Origin: Deinococcales bacterium
GTDB lineage: Bacteria > Deinococcota > Deinococci > Deinococcales > JAAFIG01
Length of the DNA: 52,883 bases
Direction of reading: 5' to 3'
Assembly: GCA_013298595.1 (NCBI GenBank)
Contig: JAAFIG010000030.1
Location: 1 to 52,883 of the forward strand
Part shown: positions 24,647-33,107 of the stretch, one piece after another
Numbering within the stretch: position 1 is the first letter of the stretch
Layout of the letters: each line of letters starts with the position of its first letter
Notes under the pieces: generated by a model
Seen by the model: only the letters and a program-made list of their open reading frames with translations
Databases searched by the model: none
What the model was told of the DNA's origin: nothing
Made by a program: the position numbers and the translations under genes

Positions 24647-25785
24647 ATAACCTCCTTAGCGTAAGCCTGACGCAGAATTTCGGCAACTTCGGGTCTCGAG
24701 AATTCACTTGGCAGTGGTGCACCTGCTGTTAAAAGTTCGCGGACTTTTGTGCCAGATAACACCAAATGCTCGGTTTTATCGTGTGGGCACGTGCGACTTG
24801 AGACAACTGCGCCGCATTTTTTGCAATAAAACGTGTGCTCGAATTTGATGATTTCAATACCAATTTCTTCTTGGGTGTATTGCAAAAAAATTTCTTGGGC
24901 ATCGTAAGTGCCGTAATACGTGCCAACTCCAGCGTGGTCTCGCCCGACAATAAAATGGGTGCAACCATAATTTTTTCTCGAGATGGCATGTAAAATCGCT
25001 TCTCGAGGTCCTGCGTAGCGCATCGCAGCAGGGTATGCACCCAGCAATACTCGGTTTGTTGGGTAGTAATGCTCGAGTAAAACTTCGTAAGCTTTCATGC
25101 GAGTGGCGGCTGGTACATCATCGGATTTGGTCTCGCCAACTAAAGGGTTTAAAAACAAACCATCTATGGTCTCGAGGGCAACTTTGTGCAGGTATTCATG
25201 TGCCCGATGGACTGGGTTGCGGGTTTGGAATGCCACCACACTTTTCCAACCACGCTGGGCAAACAACGCTCGAGTCTCGAGTGGTGTGAAGTGATGATTA
25301 GCAAATTTGCCATGTGATACTGCAAATAACCAAACATCACCAGCTAAATTGACAGGTGCTTGTGCCAGCAGTGCAGCCACCCCAGGATGATTTGGGTCGG
25401 TGGTGCCATACACTGCAAGGGCTTCGGCTTGACGGTCTGGAGTAAAGCTTTCGGAAACCTCGAGTATGCCAACAGGTACTTGATTTTTTGTTAAAACAAC
25501 CTTGCCAGCAAGTGCTTTCTCACTCGCCAGTGTAATTGGAATGCTCCAAGGTAAACCGTTACTAAGGCGCATCTCGAGCAAAATTTGCTTGTAATCAGCA
25601 AATCCCACAAACCCTGTCAATGGCGAATAAACTCCTGTGGCAATACACTCGAGGTCTGCAAAATTGCGTTCGTTTAACTCGAGGTTTGGTAACTGCTCGA
25701 GATCAATGGTACTTAATCCTAATTCTGCTAAACTCCGAACCCGATTGACCAGTGTTCCACCATGTGCTGCAATTAAATCGTTCAT
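24643..25785 (-). CDS. sat: Sulfate adenylyltransferase (ATP sulfurylase)
   Basis: 380 aa single-chain ATP sulfurylase that makes APS from sulfate and [14 protein letters not shown] (187-197) and GRDHAGVG (281-288) form the nucleotide and sulfate site. A zinc knuckle near the C-terminus uses Cys321, Cys324, Cys333 and probably His335, as known in Thermus-type and archaeal Sat. There is no C-terminal APS kinase domain; cysC is separate in the same operon. ATGA overlaps link it to cysH upstream and to the TSUP gene downstream. The zinc site is one of the hints toward Deinococcota. Confidence 0.95.
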   Translation of the reverse strand: MNDLIAAHGGTLVNRVRSLAELGLSTIDLEQLPNLELNERNFADLECIATGVYSPLTGFVGFADYKQILLEMRLSNGLPWSIPITLASEKALAGKVVLTKNQVPVGILEVSESFTPDRQAEALAVYGTTDPNHPGVAALLAQAPVNLAGDVWLFAVSHGKFANHHFTPLETRALFAQRGWKSVVAFQTRNPVHRAHEYLHKVALETIDGLFLNPLVGETKSDDVPAATRMKAYEVLLEHYYPTNRVLLGAYPAAMRYAGPREAILHAISRKNYGCTHFIVGRDHAGVGTYYGTYDAQEIFLQYTQEEIGIEIIKFEHTFYCKKCGAVVSSRTCPHDKTEHLVLSGTKVRELLTAGAPLPSEFSRPEVAEILRQAYAKEVI

Positions 25786-26420
25786 AATCCGCCTTTAGTC
25801 CATAACCCGCATTCTGTTTTTGTTGAACCTACCCAACGCCCAGCTCGAGCATCCTCACCGACAACCACAGCTTTGGTGCAAGGTGCACAGCCAATACTCA
25901 GATACCCTTGGGCATACAGTGGATGTAACTCGAGTTGATGTTCCTTTGCGTATGCCTCGAGTTCGGCTCGAGTCCAGAAGGCTAAAGGATTGAAATGGAT
26001 TCGTTCAGCGCTTTCTTCGCGCAATTCAATAGTGGCACGAGTGCTGTTTTGCTCTCGGCTACGTGCATTCAGCAGTGCACTTGGTTTTTGTTGCTCGAGA
26101 AAATTTTTCAGCGGAGCAACTTTGTTTTTGGCACAGCAAGCATCGGTATTTGACTGCCATAAGTTATCTTGTTGATGATTGGCGTTTAAGGTAATCCACT
26201 GCACTTGTTTGTATTTTTCGCTTAAATGATTCCTAACAATCAGCGTTTCAAGAAAGTGATACCCCGTATCCACAAAAACCACTTGCCCAGTAAAGCCAGC
26301 TCGAGTGGCTAAATCCAATAAGACAATCCCATTTAAGTTAAAAGCTGTTGTCATCAGTGCGTCTGGGTGCCGCTTGAGCGCCGTTTTAATATGCTCGAGG
26401 GTTTGATTTTCTAAGCTCAC
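25782..26420 (-). CDS. cysH: Adenylylsulfate (APS/PAPS) reductase, Fe-S type
   Basis: 212 aa. It reduces APS (or PAPS) to sulfite using thioredoxin. Cys95-Cys96 (DACCAKNKV) and Cys178/Cys181 (GCAPC) are the four ligands of the 4Fe-4S cluster found in APS-reducing members and absent from E. coli PAPS reductase. The catalytic Cys204 lies in KTECGLW near the C-terminus; the usual residue after ECGL is histidine, so Trp here is unusual. Having a cluster-type reductase next to cysC suggests either dual substrate use or that PAPS is needed for sulfation. ATGA overlaps join it on both sides. Confidence 0.92.
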   Translation of the reverse strand: MSLENQTLEHIKTALKRHPDALMTTAFNLNGIVLLDLATRAGFTGQVVFVDTGYHFLETLIVRNHLSEKYKQVQWITLNANHQQDNLWQSNTDACCAKNKVAPLKNFLEQQKPSALLNARSREQNSTRATIELREESAERIHFNPLAFWTRAELEAYAKEHQLELHPLYAQGYLSIGCAPCTKAVVVGEDARAGRWVGSTKTECGLWTKGGL

Positions 26421-26935
26421 AAACGCTCCAGAATGGCATCGACACTTTGCTCGAGGGTTTTTTGATCGGTGCGAATATGCACATCAGGCTCGAGTGGAGC
26501 TTCGTAAGGGTCGGAGACACCTGTGAAGTGTTTAATTTCGCCTGCGATGGCTTTTTTGTACAAACCTTTGACATCTCTGGCACTAACAACATCAAGTGGT
26601 GCATCCACAAAAACCTCGAGTGCTTTAACCCCATTCTTCGCTGCCTCGAGTAGCACTTCGCGCCGAGCATCACGGTAAGGGCTGATGGCACTGACCAAAA
26701 CGGTTATACCGTGTTTAGCAAGTAAATTTGCCACAAAACCAATGCGTTTGATATTGGTGTCGCGGTCTTCTTTGCTAAAACCTAAACCTTTAGACAATGT
26801 TTCGCGGACAGCATCGCCATCTAATATTTCGACCTTATGACCAAGTGCAGTTAAGCGTGGTGCAAGGGCTTGGGTGATGGTGGTTTTGCCAGCGCCTGAT
26901 AAACCAGTGAGCCAAATAAGTGTGCCAGTTGACAT
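26417..26935 (-). CDS. cysC: Adenylylsulfate kinase
   Basis: 172 aa APS kinase that phosphorylates APS to PAPS. Walker [10 protein letters not shown] (11-19), the [21 protein letters not shown] lid region and FVDAPLDV are diagnostic. It is first in the cysC-cysH-sat-TSUP operon. The start at 26935 was chosen because GGAG lies about 9 nt upstream and the Walker A position then matches the family; a longer frame would add eight unlikely residues. The mRNA therefore has a real 5' leader, and a TTGACA sits farther upstream on the minus strand, but I could not pair it with a convincing -10. Confidence 0.95.
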   Translation of the reverse strand: MSTGTLIWLTGLSGAGKTTITQALAPRLTALGHKVEILDGDAVRETLSKGLGFSKEDRDTNIKRIGFVANLLAKHGITVLVSAISPYRDARREVLLEAAKNGVKALEVFVDAPLDVVSARDVKGLYKKAIAGEIKHFTGVSDPYEAPLEPDVHIRTDQKTLEQSVDAILERL

Positions 26936-27335
26936 AAAAAACTCCAAACGAAAAAGCAAGAATAGGGGAGAGTGAATACTTTACAAAACTTGTCAACTAA
27001 AACATCGTAAAAACATCAGCACCTCGAGAAAACCTAAATGAGAAGCGATCATCGTCCAAGCAAAGGCTCGAGATCAGCCCCAGCAAGATAACGGGTTAAA
27101 ACAAAAAGCAATGTTTTCGGCAATACCTCGAGAAATTAGACGCAGTACAAAACCCCTCAAGCATAAGCCCTGAAAATAGTTTCCCTGAAACGAATTTTAA
27201 CAATAGGCATGTTAGACACAGAAAAGATTTCAGTGATAAGAATCTACAAGTAGCGGGGCTTTATTGCCATAGAAACAGATTTGGATCATTAGAAGGTAAA
27301 ATACATGCACTAATAACTTTAGTAAGTTTAGACGT
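26936..27335. other. Gene-free spacer upstream of cysC
   Basis: About 400 bp with no supportable gene, RNA or repeat. The part near 26940-27000 must hold the cysC promoter. Three CTCGAG sites occur at about 27023, 27068 and 27127; beyond them the sequence becomes AT-rich and free of CTCGAG, marking the edge of the probably acquired patch with the DUF5677-like gene. Confidence 0.5.
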
Positions 27336-28250
27336 TCATTTAGTGTTACTCTCTTTGTGGTCGTGTGTAAATCGTGCAATCGTTCTTGACAAATATCCTG
27401 GACTTTTGAGATTCATCTCTTCAAATGTAACCGCTTCAGGCCATCGAAGTGGTTCATTTAGGCACTTATCTAGTGATCCGAAAATTTCTTCTGACTGCTG
27501 GTCAAAAAGACTTTTACCTAAAAATCTACACATTTTAAGAAAGAGTAATAGTGAATAAATTTGGTTGAAATCTTTGTAATATGGTTGAAAGTTTGAAGTT
27601 GTAAATGTCCATTCTGTGTGATTCCCAACTGTTGTTCGTTCCCCACCCCAGCCCATTCGCATTAAAATTTGTGGACTGAAATGAACCCATTTGGAAGTTT
27701 CTGAATACAAATAATCGTAAAGAGATTTTAGGGATGTCTTCCTTGCCATATATGCAATTGAGGGCCACGGTTTCTGACCTTTCCATCCCAGCTTATTTGT
27801 AATGGCTTTTAATTTTGATTCGTCGTCTAATTCGGGTGGTGGTGAAATAACAGGTTGCCACGGACGAAATTCTTGGAAAAATTTCATTTGATTATGTATC
27901 CCATCAAACAAATTACGGTTTGTGCGAATTCCTATAACTAGATTTTTTTCATTGCTGTTTAATTTAGCTAGAAATTTAAGCACGATTAAATCTTCACATA
28001 TTCCTCGAAGATTAGCTGTTATGAAAAAACTATGATCTTGAATGGCATGTGAGTGTGCTAAGAGTGTAAATTCATAGCTTTTTACCAGTGCTGCTCGAAC
28101 GCAACACCCATATAATCCGACTTCGCTAATGGAACTGGATCCAATATTTTGTATTGGGTTTTTAAGTTTTTCAAGTAACGTATATACGTTTTGTAATGGT
28201 ATTAAAAATTCTGTCTTTCGAGTAGTTTCTTTTTCGGTTGAGTTAGACAT
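27336..28250 (-). CDS. DUF5677-like protein in a CTCGAG-free patch
   Basis: 304 aa, helical, cytoplasmic. The order of motifs, an N-terminal helix pair, then RGICEDLIVLKFL, a central Trp-rich segment, and SETSKWVHFSPQ, resembles DUF5677 and related proteins often found beside defence genes. Function is unknown. It contains no CTCGAG at all over its 915 bp, and base composition looks more AT-rich than the neighbours, so recent horizontal transfer is likely. The start at 28250 has TAACAT 8 nt upstream. It is a single gene, not in an operon with the glyoxalase downstream of the patch. Confidence 0.6.
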   Translation of the reverse strand: MSNSTEKETTRKTEFLIPLQNVYTLLEKLKNPIQNIGSSSISEVGLYGCCVRAALVKSYEFTLLAHSHAIQDHSFFITANLRGICEDLIVLKFLAKLNSNEKNLVIGIRTNRNLFDGIHNQMKFFQEFRPWQPVISPPPELDDESKLKAITNKLGWKGQKPWPSIAYMARKTSLKSLYDYLYSETSKWVHFSPQILMRMGWGGERTTVGNHTEWTFTTSNFQPYYKDFNQIYSLLLFLKMCRFLGKSLFDQQSEEIFGSLDKCLNEPLRWPEAVTFEEMNLKSPGYLSRTIARFTHDHKESNTK

Positions 28251-28373
28251 ATGCGTTTATGTTAGCAACTTTTTAGACCGTTCTGATAACGCTTTTATAC
28301 CTACACAAATGCACGTATTTTGGCTTAATATTTGCTGGGCTAGTAAAACGGTAAGCTGAATAAACTAAATTCT

Positions 28374-28766
28374 TCATTCCTGACTTTGGAAAATCGTGAT
28401 TAGCACACCGCTTGGGTCGAGTGTGCCAAATTCTTTTAAGCCCCACGGTTTAGTCTCGAGTGGTGCGTTAGGATGGACGCAATTGGCGGCTTGGCAAGTG
28501 GCGTAGATGCTGGCAATGTCTTCGACTTCGATTCGCATTCCTGAACTCTCGAGGATATGTTTGACATCCGAGAACCAGAAATGGACAAGGTGTGGCGCAT
28601 CTAAACCACCATAAACAATCTCTTTGGGGTCTGCACTCGAGAAGTCTTTGACTTGTTGCCCTGCTTTTGTCCAAGCCCAAGCGTCCGCGAATCCGTAGAT
28701 TCTTTGGTAGAACTCGAGGGATTCAGGAATGTTTTTGGAGGGCAGAATTGGAACAAGTTTTTTCAT
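28374..28766 (-). CDS. Glyoxalase/bleomycin-resistance (VOC) family protein
   Basis: 130 aa with one vicinal-oxygen-chelate unit. The start KKLVPILPSKNIPESLEFYQRI is a typical VOC first strand and helix, and DPSGVLITIFQ the last strand; HLVHFWF in the middle could provide a metal ligand. Stand-alone VOC proteins of this size bind antibiotics or act as lyases or dioxygenases; no substrate can be named. The start at 28766 was chosen because the fold begins there, and a longer frame to 28841 adds a non-family leader. It carries four CTCGAG sites, so it lies outside the foreign patch. Confidence 0.82.
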   Translation of the reverse strand: MKKLVPILPSKNIPESLEFYQRIYGFADAWAWTKAGQQVKDFSSADPKEIVYGGLDAPHLVHFWFSDVKHILESSGMRIEVEDIASIYATCQAANCVHPNAPLETKPWGLKEFGTLDPSGVLITIFQSQE

Positions 28767-28859
28767 TATGCTGAAAGCATAACTTTGGGTAATATTTTTG
28801 TCAAATGCAAGAAAGTCAAATCCTTGTCTCATCTCAAGCAACCAGAACTAAGCAAGTTT

Positions 28860-29429
28860 TTATAAAAACTCTGAACGCACATAATTACGTAAACTGTCAC
28901 TGTAAATAATTGCATCTATACCCACTATCGAAACGACAACGCTCGCGTTGGGATCCGACCCACACACAATAAACCGATGTCCATAAATTGGTACGAGGAC
29001 ATCACTTGGCTCGAGTTGAAAGTCTTCGTCCGATAATACTTCAGCAATGTCTGCGCGGTCTGGCTCGAGTTGTTGCATAAGCCTTTGAACAAGTTGTAAA
29101 TCTCGAGGATATGAGTATATTCCGACTTCAGTAGCGCTGTTAGTCAAACGTGGCTCATCTTCTAGGTCATATGCGAATATCATTGGCAAATCGGTTCCAT
29201 TGATGAAACTCAAGAGTTTTTTGAAATCGTTAGGGAATCGCGTACCTAAGGCATTTTCATAGGCTTCTATTTCACTTGTATTAAGTCCAGCATTCCAGCG
29301 TGTACCTGACTGAAATTGATAGCCATATACACATGGATTGATTTCAATATCTTTCCAATACGCTTCTGTTTCGCGCTTAAAAAATGCTAAAAAATCATCG
29401 TCTATGGGCTGTAAATAAGACTTAGGCAT
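28860..29429 (-). CDS. SMI1/KNR4 (SUKH-1) family protein
   Basis: 189 aa. The stretch EIEAYENALGTRFPNDFKKLLSFINGTD (about 51-78) is the SUKH-1 signature. The C-terminal half (EPSDVLVPIYGHRFIV) fits the remaining strands. Such proteins commonly neutralise nuclease or other polymorphic toxins, or act in their own housekeeping role. No toxin gene is adjacent, so it may be an orphan immunity gene. It contains CTCGAG sites, unlike the SUKH-3 gene at the left end. It follows metG by about 50 bp, after a hairpin that should stop metG transcription, so its own promoter is probably in that gap. Confidence 0.8.
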   Translation of the reverse strand: MPKSYLQPIDDDFLAFFKRETEAYWKDIEINPCVYGYQFQSGTRWNAGLNTSEIEAYENALGTRFPNDFKKLLSFINGTDLPMIFAYDLEDEPRLTNSATEVGIYSYPRDLQLVQRLMQQLEPDRADIAEVLSDEDFQLEPSDVLVPIYGHRFIVCGSDPNASVVVSIVGIDAIIYSDSLRNYVRSEFL

Positions 29430-29450
29430 GTTTATTCTCGAGATAAAAGT

Positions 29451-29472
29451 GTCTAGGGTGGCTGCCCTAGAC
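29451..29472 (-). terminator. Hairpin downstream of metG
   Basis: GTCTAGGG (29451-29458) pairs with CCCTAGAC (29465-29472) around 6 nt. On the minus strand it is followed by ACTTTTATC, a moderate T-rich tail. It lies 9 nt past the metG stop. Confidence 0.65.
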
Positions 29473-29480
29473 TTAGCAGT

Positions 29481-31415
29481 TTAGCGGACTTCTACGCCAC
29501 TGGGTATGAGGCGTTCGGGACTGACAATCACAACTTTACCGTTTTCGTCAGTCGCTGCCAAGATCATGCCTTGACTTTCGATGCCACGCATTTTTCGCGG
29601 GGCAAGGTTGTAAACCACCACAACGCGTTTACCAACCATTTCTTCTGCGGTGTAATACTCTGCGATACCCGAAAGTATGGTGCGTTTTTCATCGCCAATG
29701 GCAACAGTTAAGTTCAACAATTTATCGGCTTTTGGTACTCGTTCACAACTTAGAACTTCAGCAACTTTTAATTGTACTTTGGCAAAATCTTCGATACCAA
29801 TAAATGCTTGTACTGGGGCTTCAACAACGGGGCTTACAACTTCGGTCACAACAGACTCCTTTTTTGTCTCGAGGGTGGCAATATCAACTTTTGGAAATAA
29901 AACAGTACTTGGGGCTACTTGGCTGCCGCTTTTGGTTAATCCCCAAGCTGGCTCGAGCACAAAATCACCTTCGATACCGAGTTGGGCACGGATTTCTTTG
30001 GCTTTATTCGGAATCACTGGCTCGAGTAACACACTGGCAACTCGGATACCTTCAACAAGGGTATATAACACCGTATGCAATTTGGTTTTATCTTCAAGTT
30101 TGGCTAAATCCCAAGGTTTACTTTCGGCAACATAACGGTTGAGGTCACGGACAAATTCCATGATTTTTTCAATGGCGACATGAAATCGTAGTCCACGTAT
30201 TTCGTCAAGTATCGTCTCGGGTAATTTTAGTGCAGCCGCTTTGATACTTTCTTCTCGAGCTTCTAGCGTATTGCAGACGGGGATTTTACTGTTCGTAAAT
30301 TTCTCGAGCATTGACATAACTCGAGATAATAAATTGCCTAAGTCGTTGGCTAAATCGCTGTTTAAGCGGTTGACCAAAATGGCTTCGCCAAATGCGCTAT
30401 CAGCTTGGAAAGTGGTTTCTCGCAGCAAGGCGTAACGCAAAGCATCAATGCCATACCTTGATTCCATTTCGATTGGGTCTACAGCGTTGCCTAAACTCTT
30501 GCCCATTTTTCTACCATCAAATCCAAGAATATGTGCATGCACCACAAGTTTTTCGTAGAGTGGTAAGCCTGCGGCTTTAAGCATCGGTAACCAAAAAACC
30601 GAATGGGTTTTCAGGATATCTTTACCAACCAAATGCCATGTTTTGTGCCAGTAAGTGTTGAATTTCTCTGCACCTTCACCGCCCAACGCAGATACATAAT
30701 TGAGGAGCGCATCAAACCAAACATAAGTCACATCACCTTCGTCCCACGGAATTGGAATACCCCAAGGCAAACGCGCAACGGGTCTCGAGATACTTAAATC
30801 ACCAATTGGTTCGCGTAACATCTCGAGCACTTCATTGCGGTAATTGACAGGTTCTATTAAGTTCGGGTGCTCGTTCAAATATTCAATTAGCCAAGGACGG
30901 TACTTCTCGAGTTTGAAAAAGTAGTTGGCTTCGCGGCGTAGTTCTGGTGGATCTCGGTCGCCAGGCAAGCGCTTGATGCCATCTGCACCTTCTACCAATT
31001 CTTTTTCAGTCACATAGCGCTCAGAACCGATACTGTACAAACCTTCGTATTCGGCAAAATAGATATCGCCTGAATCGTAAAGCCGTTGCAGTATTTTTTG
31101 TACATACTGAATATGGCGTGGTTCAGTCGTGCGAATAAAGTCGTTATTGCTTAAACCCCATCTTTGCCAAAGTGCTTTGAAGCCGCTTTCAGCGATTTCA
31201 TCCACGTACTCTTTGGGTGTGCGTCCAAGTTGCTGCACTGTCTTCCAGATTTTCTCGCCGTGCTCGTCTGTGCCAGTTAAAAAATAGGTATTCCAACCTG
31301 CTAAGCGGTGGTAACGTGCCAAAGTATCTGCCACCAAGGTTGCATACGCATGTCCAAGATGTGGAATGTCATTGACATAATAAATTGGTGTGGTCACATA
31401 AAAAGTTTTTTCCAT
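29481..31415 (-). CDS. metG: Methionyl-tRNA synthetase with C-terminal tRNA-binding domain
   Basis: 644 aa. The class I signature PHLGH (18-22) and the KMGKS variant of KMSKS (in DGRKMGKSLGN, about residue 300) are present; KMGKS also occurs in other bacteria. The zinc-knuckle cysteines seen in many MetRS are missing: the connective peptide reads GLYSIGSERYVTEKEL with no CxxC. A C-terminal EMAP/Trbp111-type OB-fold (about 537-644) helps tRNA binding and dimerisation. AAGGAG precedes the ATG. The mRNA leader contains a mini-ORF and an intrinsic terminator only 18 nt upstream of the start codon, which strongly suggests attenuation. Confidence 0.97.
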   Translation of the reverse strand: MEKTFYVTTPIYYVNDIPHLGHAYATLVADTLARYHRLAGWNTYFLTGTDEHGEKIWKTVQQLGRTPKEYVDEIAESGFKALWQRWGLSNNDFIRTTEPRHIQYVQKILQRLYDSGDIYFAEYEGLYSIGSERYVTEKELVEGADGIKRLPGDRDPPELRREANYFFKLEKYRPWLIEYLNEHPNLIEPVNYRNEVLEMLREPIGDLSISRPVARLPWGIPIPWDEGDVTYVWFDALLNYVSALGGEGAEKFNTYWHKTWHLVGKDILKTHSVFWLPMLKAAGLPLYEKLVVHAHILGFDGRKMGKSLGNAVDPIEMESRYGIDALRYALLRETTFQADSAFGEAILVNRLNSDLANDLGNLLSRVMSMLEKFTNSKIPVCNTLEAREESIKAAALKLPETILDEIRGLRFHVAIEKIMEFVRDLNRYVAESKPWDLAKLEDKTKLHTVLYTLVEGIRVASVLLEPVIPNKAKEIRAQLGIEGDFVLEPAWGLTKSGSQVAPSTVLFPKVDIATLETKKESVVTEVVSPVVEAPVQAFIGIEDFAKVQLKVAEVLSCERVPKADKLLNLTVAIGDEKRTILSGIAEYYTAEEMVGKRVVVVYNLAPRKMRGIESQGMILAATDENGKVVIVSPERLIPSGVEVR

Positions 31416-31433
31416 AAGTCACTCCTTATCACA

Positions 31434-31463
31434 TAAAAAAATCGAGGCGCAAATACGCCCCGA
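31434..31463 (-). terminator. Attenuator-like terminator in the metG leader
   Basis: On the minus strand, TCGGGGCG pairs with CGCCTCGA (one G-U) around a 6-nt loop and is followed by seven T. It ends 18 nt before the metG ATG, leaving no room for a further promoter, so metG transcription must read through it. A CGCCCT stretch in the upstream mini-ORF can pair with the GGGGCG arm and may serve as antiterminator. Confidence 0.75.
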
Positions 31464-31482
31464 CAGACCTCGAGCCATTGCT

Positions 31483-31536
31483 CTAGGTTAGCAGGGCGCT
31501 CCTTGGCATTCGCCATGAATAAGACCTCGTACTCAT
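31483..31536 (-). CDS. Putative metG leader peptide, 17 codons
   Basis: Short ORF ATG...TAG reading MSTRSYSWRMPRSALLT, with two Met and one Trp codon. TATACT lies 6 nt before its ATG, the window's leaderless spacing, so a ribosome could start at the very 5' end of the transcript. Its stop is 20 nt before the terminator stem. The CGCCCT in codons 13-15 is complementary to the terminator's 5' arm, so ribosome position could decide between terminator and antiterminator. No homologues can be checked here; the sequence may alternatively be only an RNA element. Confidence 0.4.
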   Translation of the reverse strand: MSTRSYSWRMPRSALLT

Positions 31537-31542
31537 GCCTCG

Positions 31543-31571
31543 AGTATAAAGGCTGTGTGCAGGTGTTGCAA
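31543..31571 (-). promoter_or_regulatory. metG promoter
   Basis: TTGCAA (31566-31571), a 17-bp spacer and TATACT (31543-31548) on the minus strand. It is the best-formed promoter in the window, and lies between the MFS stop and the mini-ORF. Confidence 0.7.
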
Positions 31572-31585
31572 GTTGTGGTTATGGC

Positions 31586-32887
31586 TTAATCGTTGGATTG
31601 ACGGCGAATGTTCATAACGCTAAAGAAAGCGACCAGCGTAAAAATAAAGGTCAGGAGGATAACCCCATCCATTTTTAAGGTACTGACAAAAATACCGCCA
31701 AGTAACGAACCACCAATTAAGTTACCACCCGCTAAAAAGATGCTGTATAAGCCCATGACCACGCCGCGATCTTCGGGAAAATCTTCGGAAATATCAGCCA
31801 GATATGCCAGTGCAACAGGGGTAAAGCCTGCTTGAAAAAATGCACCAACCATCAGCAAAATAAACCAAAAACTGACTGGCTCGAGCGGGGTTGGAATCAG
31901 TAATAATCCCATAATTTCTGGGTGATTGAGAAAAAACCAACTGACCGAAATAGCCAGTAAGCCACCGCCTGCGTATAGCATTGGGGTGCTGCGTTTGCCT
32001 TTTTTGGCTCGTTCAGCCCAGAAAACTAAACCAATTAAAAATGCGGCTGCAAAGAACCCGAGGTATTTACTGATTTCGGCAGGCGAAAATGCACCAACTA
32101 AGGCTTGCCCAATTTCAGGTGTGGCTTGTTTTGCTTTGGAAAGGATATTTTGTACGTGCACTAACCATAAGCCAATAACGGCGGTGGCACTAAGCCAAGC
32201 TGGTAAGAATCGAACTAATCTTTTGCTGCCAAGTGCTCGTACATAATCGCTCAGCCCACGACGCTTTTGGACTCGAGTGCCAATGTTGGGTAAGAAGAAC
32301 CAAAAAACAATGGCTCCTAGTGTGTAAACGCCTGCCAGAATCGGGTAACTGCTGGTACCAAGGGCATTCCAAAGCAGTGGTCCAAGAATAATGCCACCAC
32401 CAGTTACACCAAGCAGAGTAATAATTTCGTATAAACCCATGATTCTGGCTCGGTGCGGGCTACCGTCGGTTAAATCGGATAAGTACCCCAGTGTGGCTGG
32501 AATTGCGGCAGCAGCACTGATGCCCTCGAGAATACGAATCATAAACAGCACCCATAAACTCGAGGTTAATGGGTAAAGTAATAGGGCAACTGCACCAATA
32601 ATGGGTGCGGCTGCCATCAAAATTTTTCGTCCTATGCGGTCGGTTAGTGCCCCAAAGACAGGGGCAAGCAATAACTCTGTGGCATAGTAACCGGCTGCCA
32701 CAAATCCAACCTCGAGTCCTTCTTGCCCTAGGCTTTTGAGATAAAAATTGAGTGTGCCTGTGGCTAAGCCGCCACTGACGCGAAGCAAGAAAGTTCCAAC
32801 AAGTACCGCAATGGCTCCATAAATAAGAATCTGTGGTGCGATGCGGCGCGGGTTTGAATTGGTGGGTTCTGATGAATGTAGGCTCAT
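31586..32887 (-). CDS. MFS transporter, 12 transmembrane segments
   Basis: 433 aa. It has alternating hydrophobic helices and the family loop motif GALTDRIGRKILM between TM2 and TM3, with a related DRGVVMGLYS in the second half. It is a drug or sugar efflux-type major facilitator; the substrate is unknown. Transcribed alone: a TACACT -10 lies 13 nt before the ATG and no Shine-Dalgarno is clear. Farther upstream is the 37-nt element shared with the 51.1 kb region, so the gene may respond to the same regulator as the lipoprotein/protease pair there. Confidence 0.88.
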   Translation of the reverse strand: MSLHSSEPTNSNPRRIAPQILIYGAIAVLVGTFLLRVSGGLATGTLNFYLKSLGQEGLEVGFVAAGYYATELLLAPVFGALTDRIGRKILMAAAPIIGAVALLLYPLTSSLWVLFMIRILEGISAAAAIPATLGYLSDLTDGSPHRARIMGLYEIITLLGVTGGGIILGPLLWNALGTSSYPILAGVYTLGAIVFWFFLPNIGTRVQKRRGLSDYVRALGSKRLVRFLPAWLSATAVIGLWLVHVQNILSKAKQATPEIGQALVGAFSPAEISKYLGFFAAAFLIGLVFWAERAKKGKRSTPMLYAGGGLLAISVSWFFLNHPEIMGLLLIPTPLEPVSFWFILLMVGAFFQAGFTPVALAYLADISEDFPEDRGVVMGLYSIFLAGGNLIGGSLLGGIFVSTLKMDGVILLTFIFTLVAFFSVMNIRRQSND

Positions 32888-32959
32888 GGAAAGACAAAGA
32901 AGTGTACCCTTTTTTGACTCTGAAAGATGATATTACAAAACTTGAATTTACAATAATAG

Positions 32960-32996
32960 ATTCACAAATTAGAAGTAATCGTGAATAATTTCACAT
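32960..32996. promoter_or_regulatory. Copy 1 of a 37-nt regulatory-looking element
   Basis: ATTCAC (32960-32965) and GTGAAT (32981-32986) form inverted half-sites 21 bp apart, followed by TCACAT (32991-32996). The same layout with 31 of 37 identical bases occurs at 51137-51173. An extra GTGAAT lies at 33041-33046. It is placed about 75-110 bp upstream of the MFS start. The 220-bp gap has no other gene. Confidence 0.6.
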
Positions 32997-33107
32997 ACTA
33001 AACCGATTTTACCTAATTCGATCAACAATAAAACCTAGAGGTGAATTTTCTTATGAAGCTTTTTGTGACAAATTCGTAATAAAATCTGCGATTAACTCAC
33101 CAATAGA

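Noticed and set aside
26936-27335. Small RNA or tRNA gene in the 400-bp gap
   Set aside because: No cloverleaf, no T-loop sequence and no promoter-terminator pair could be found.
31416-31585. T-box or SAM riboswitch in the metG leader
   Set aside because: Neither the T-box core sequence nor the SAM-I conserved segments can be found; only a promoter, mini-ORF and terminator are visible.
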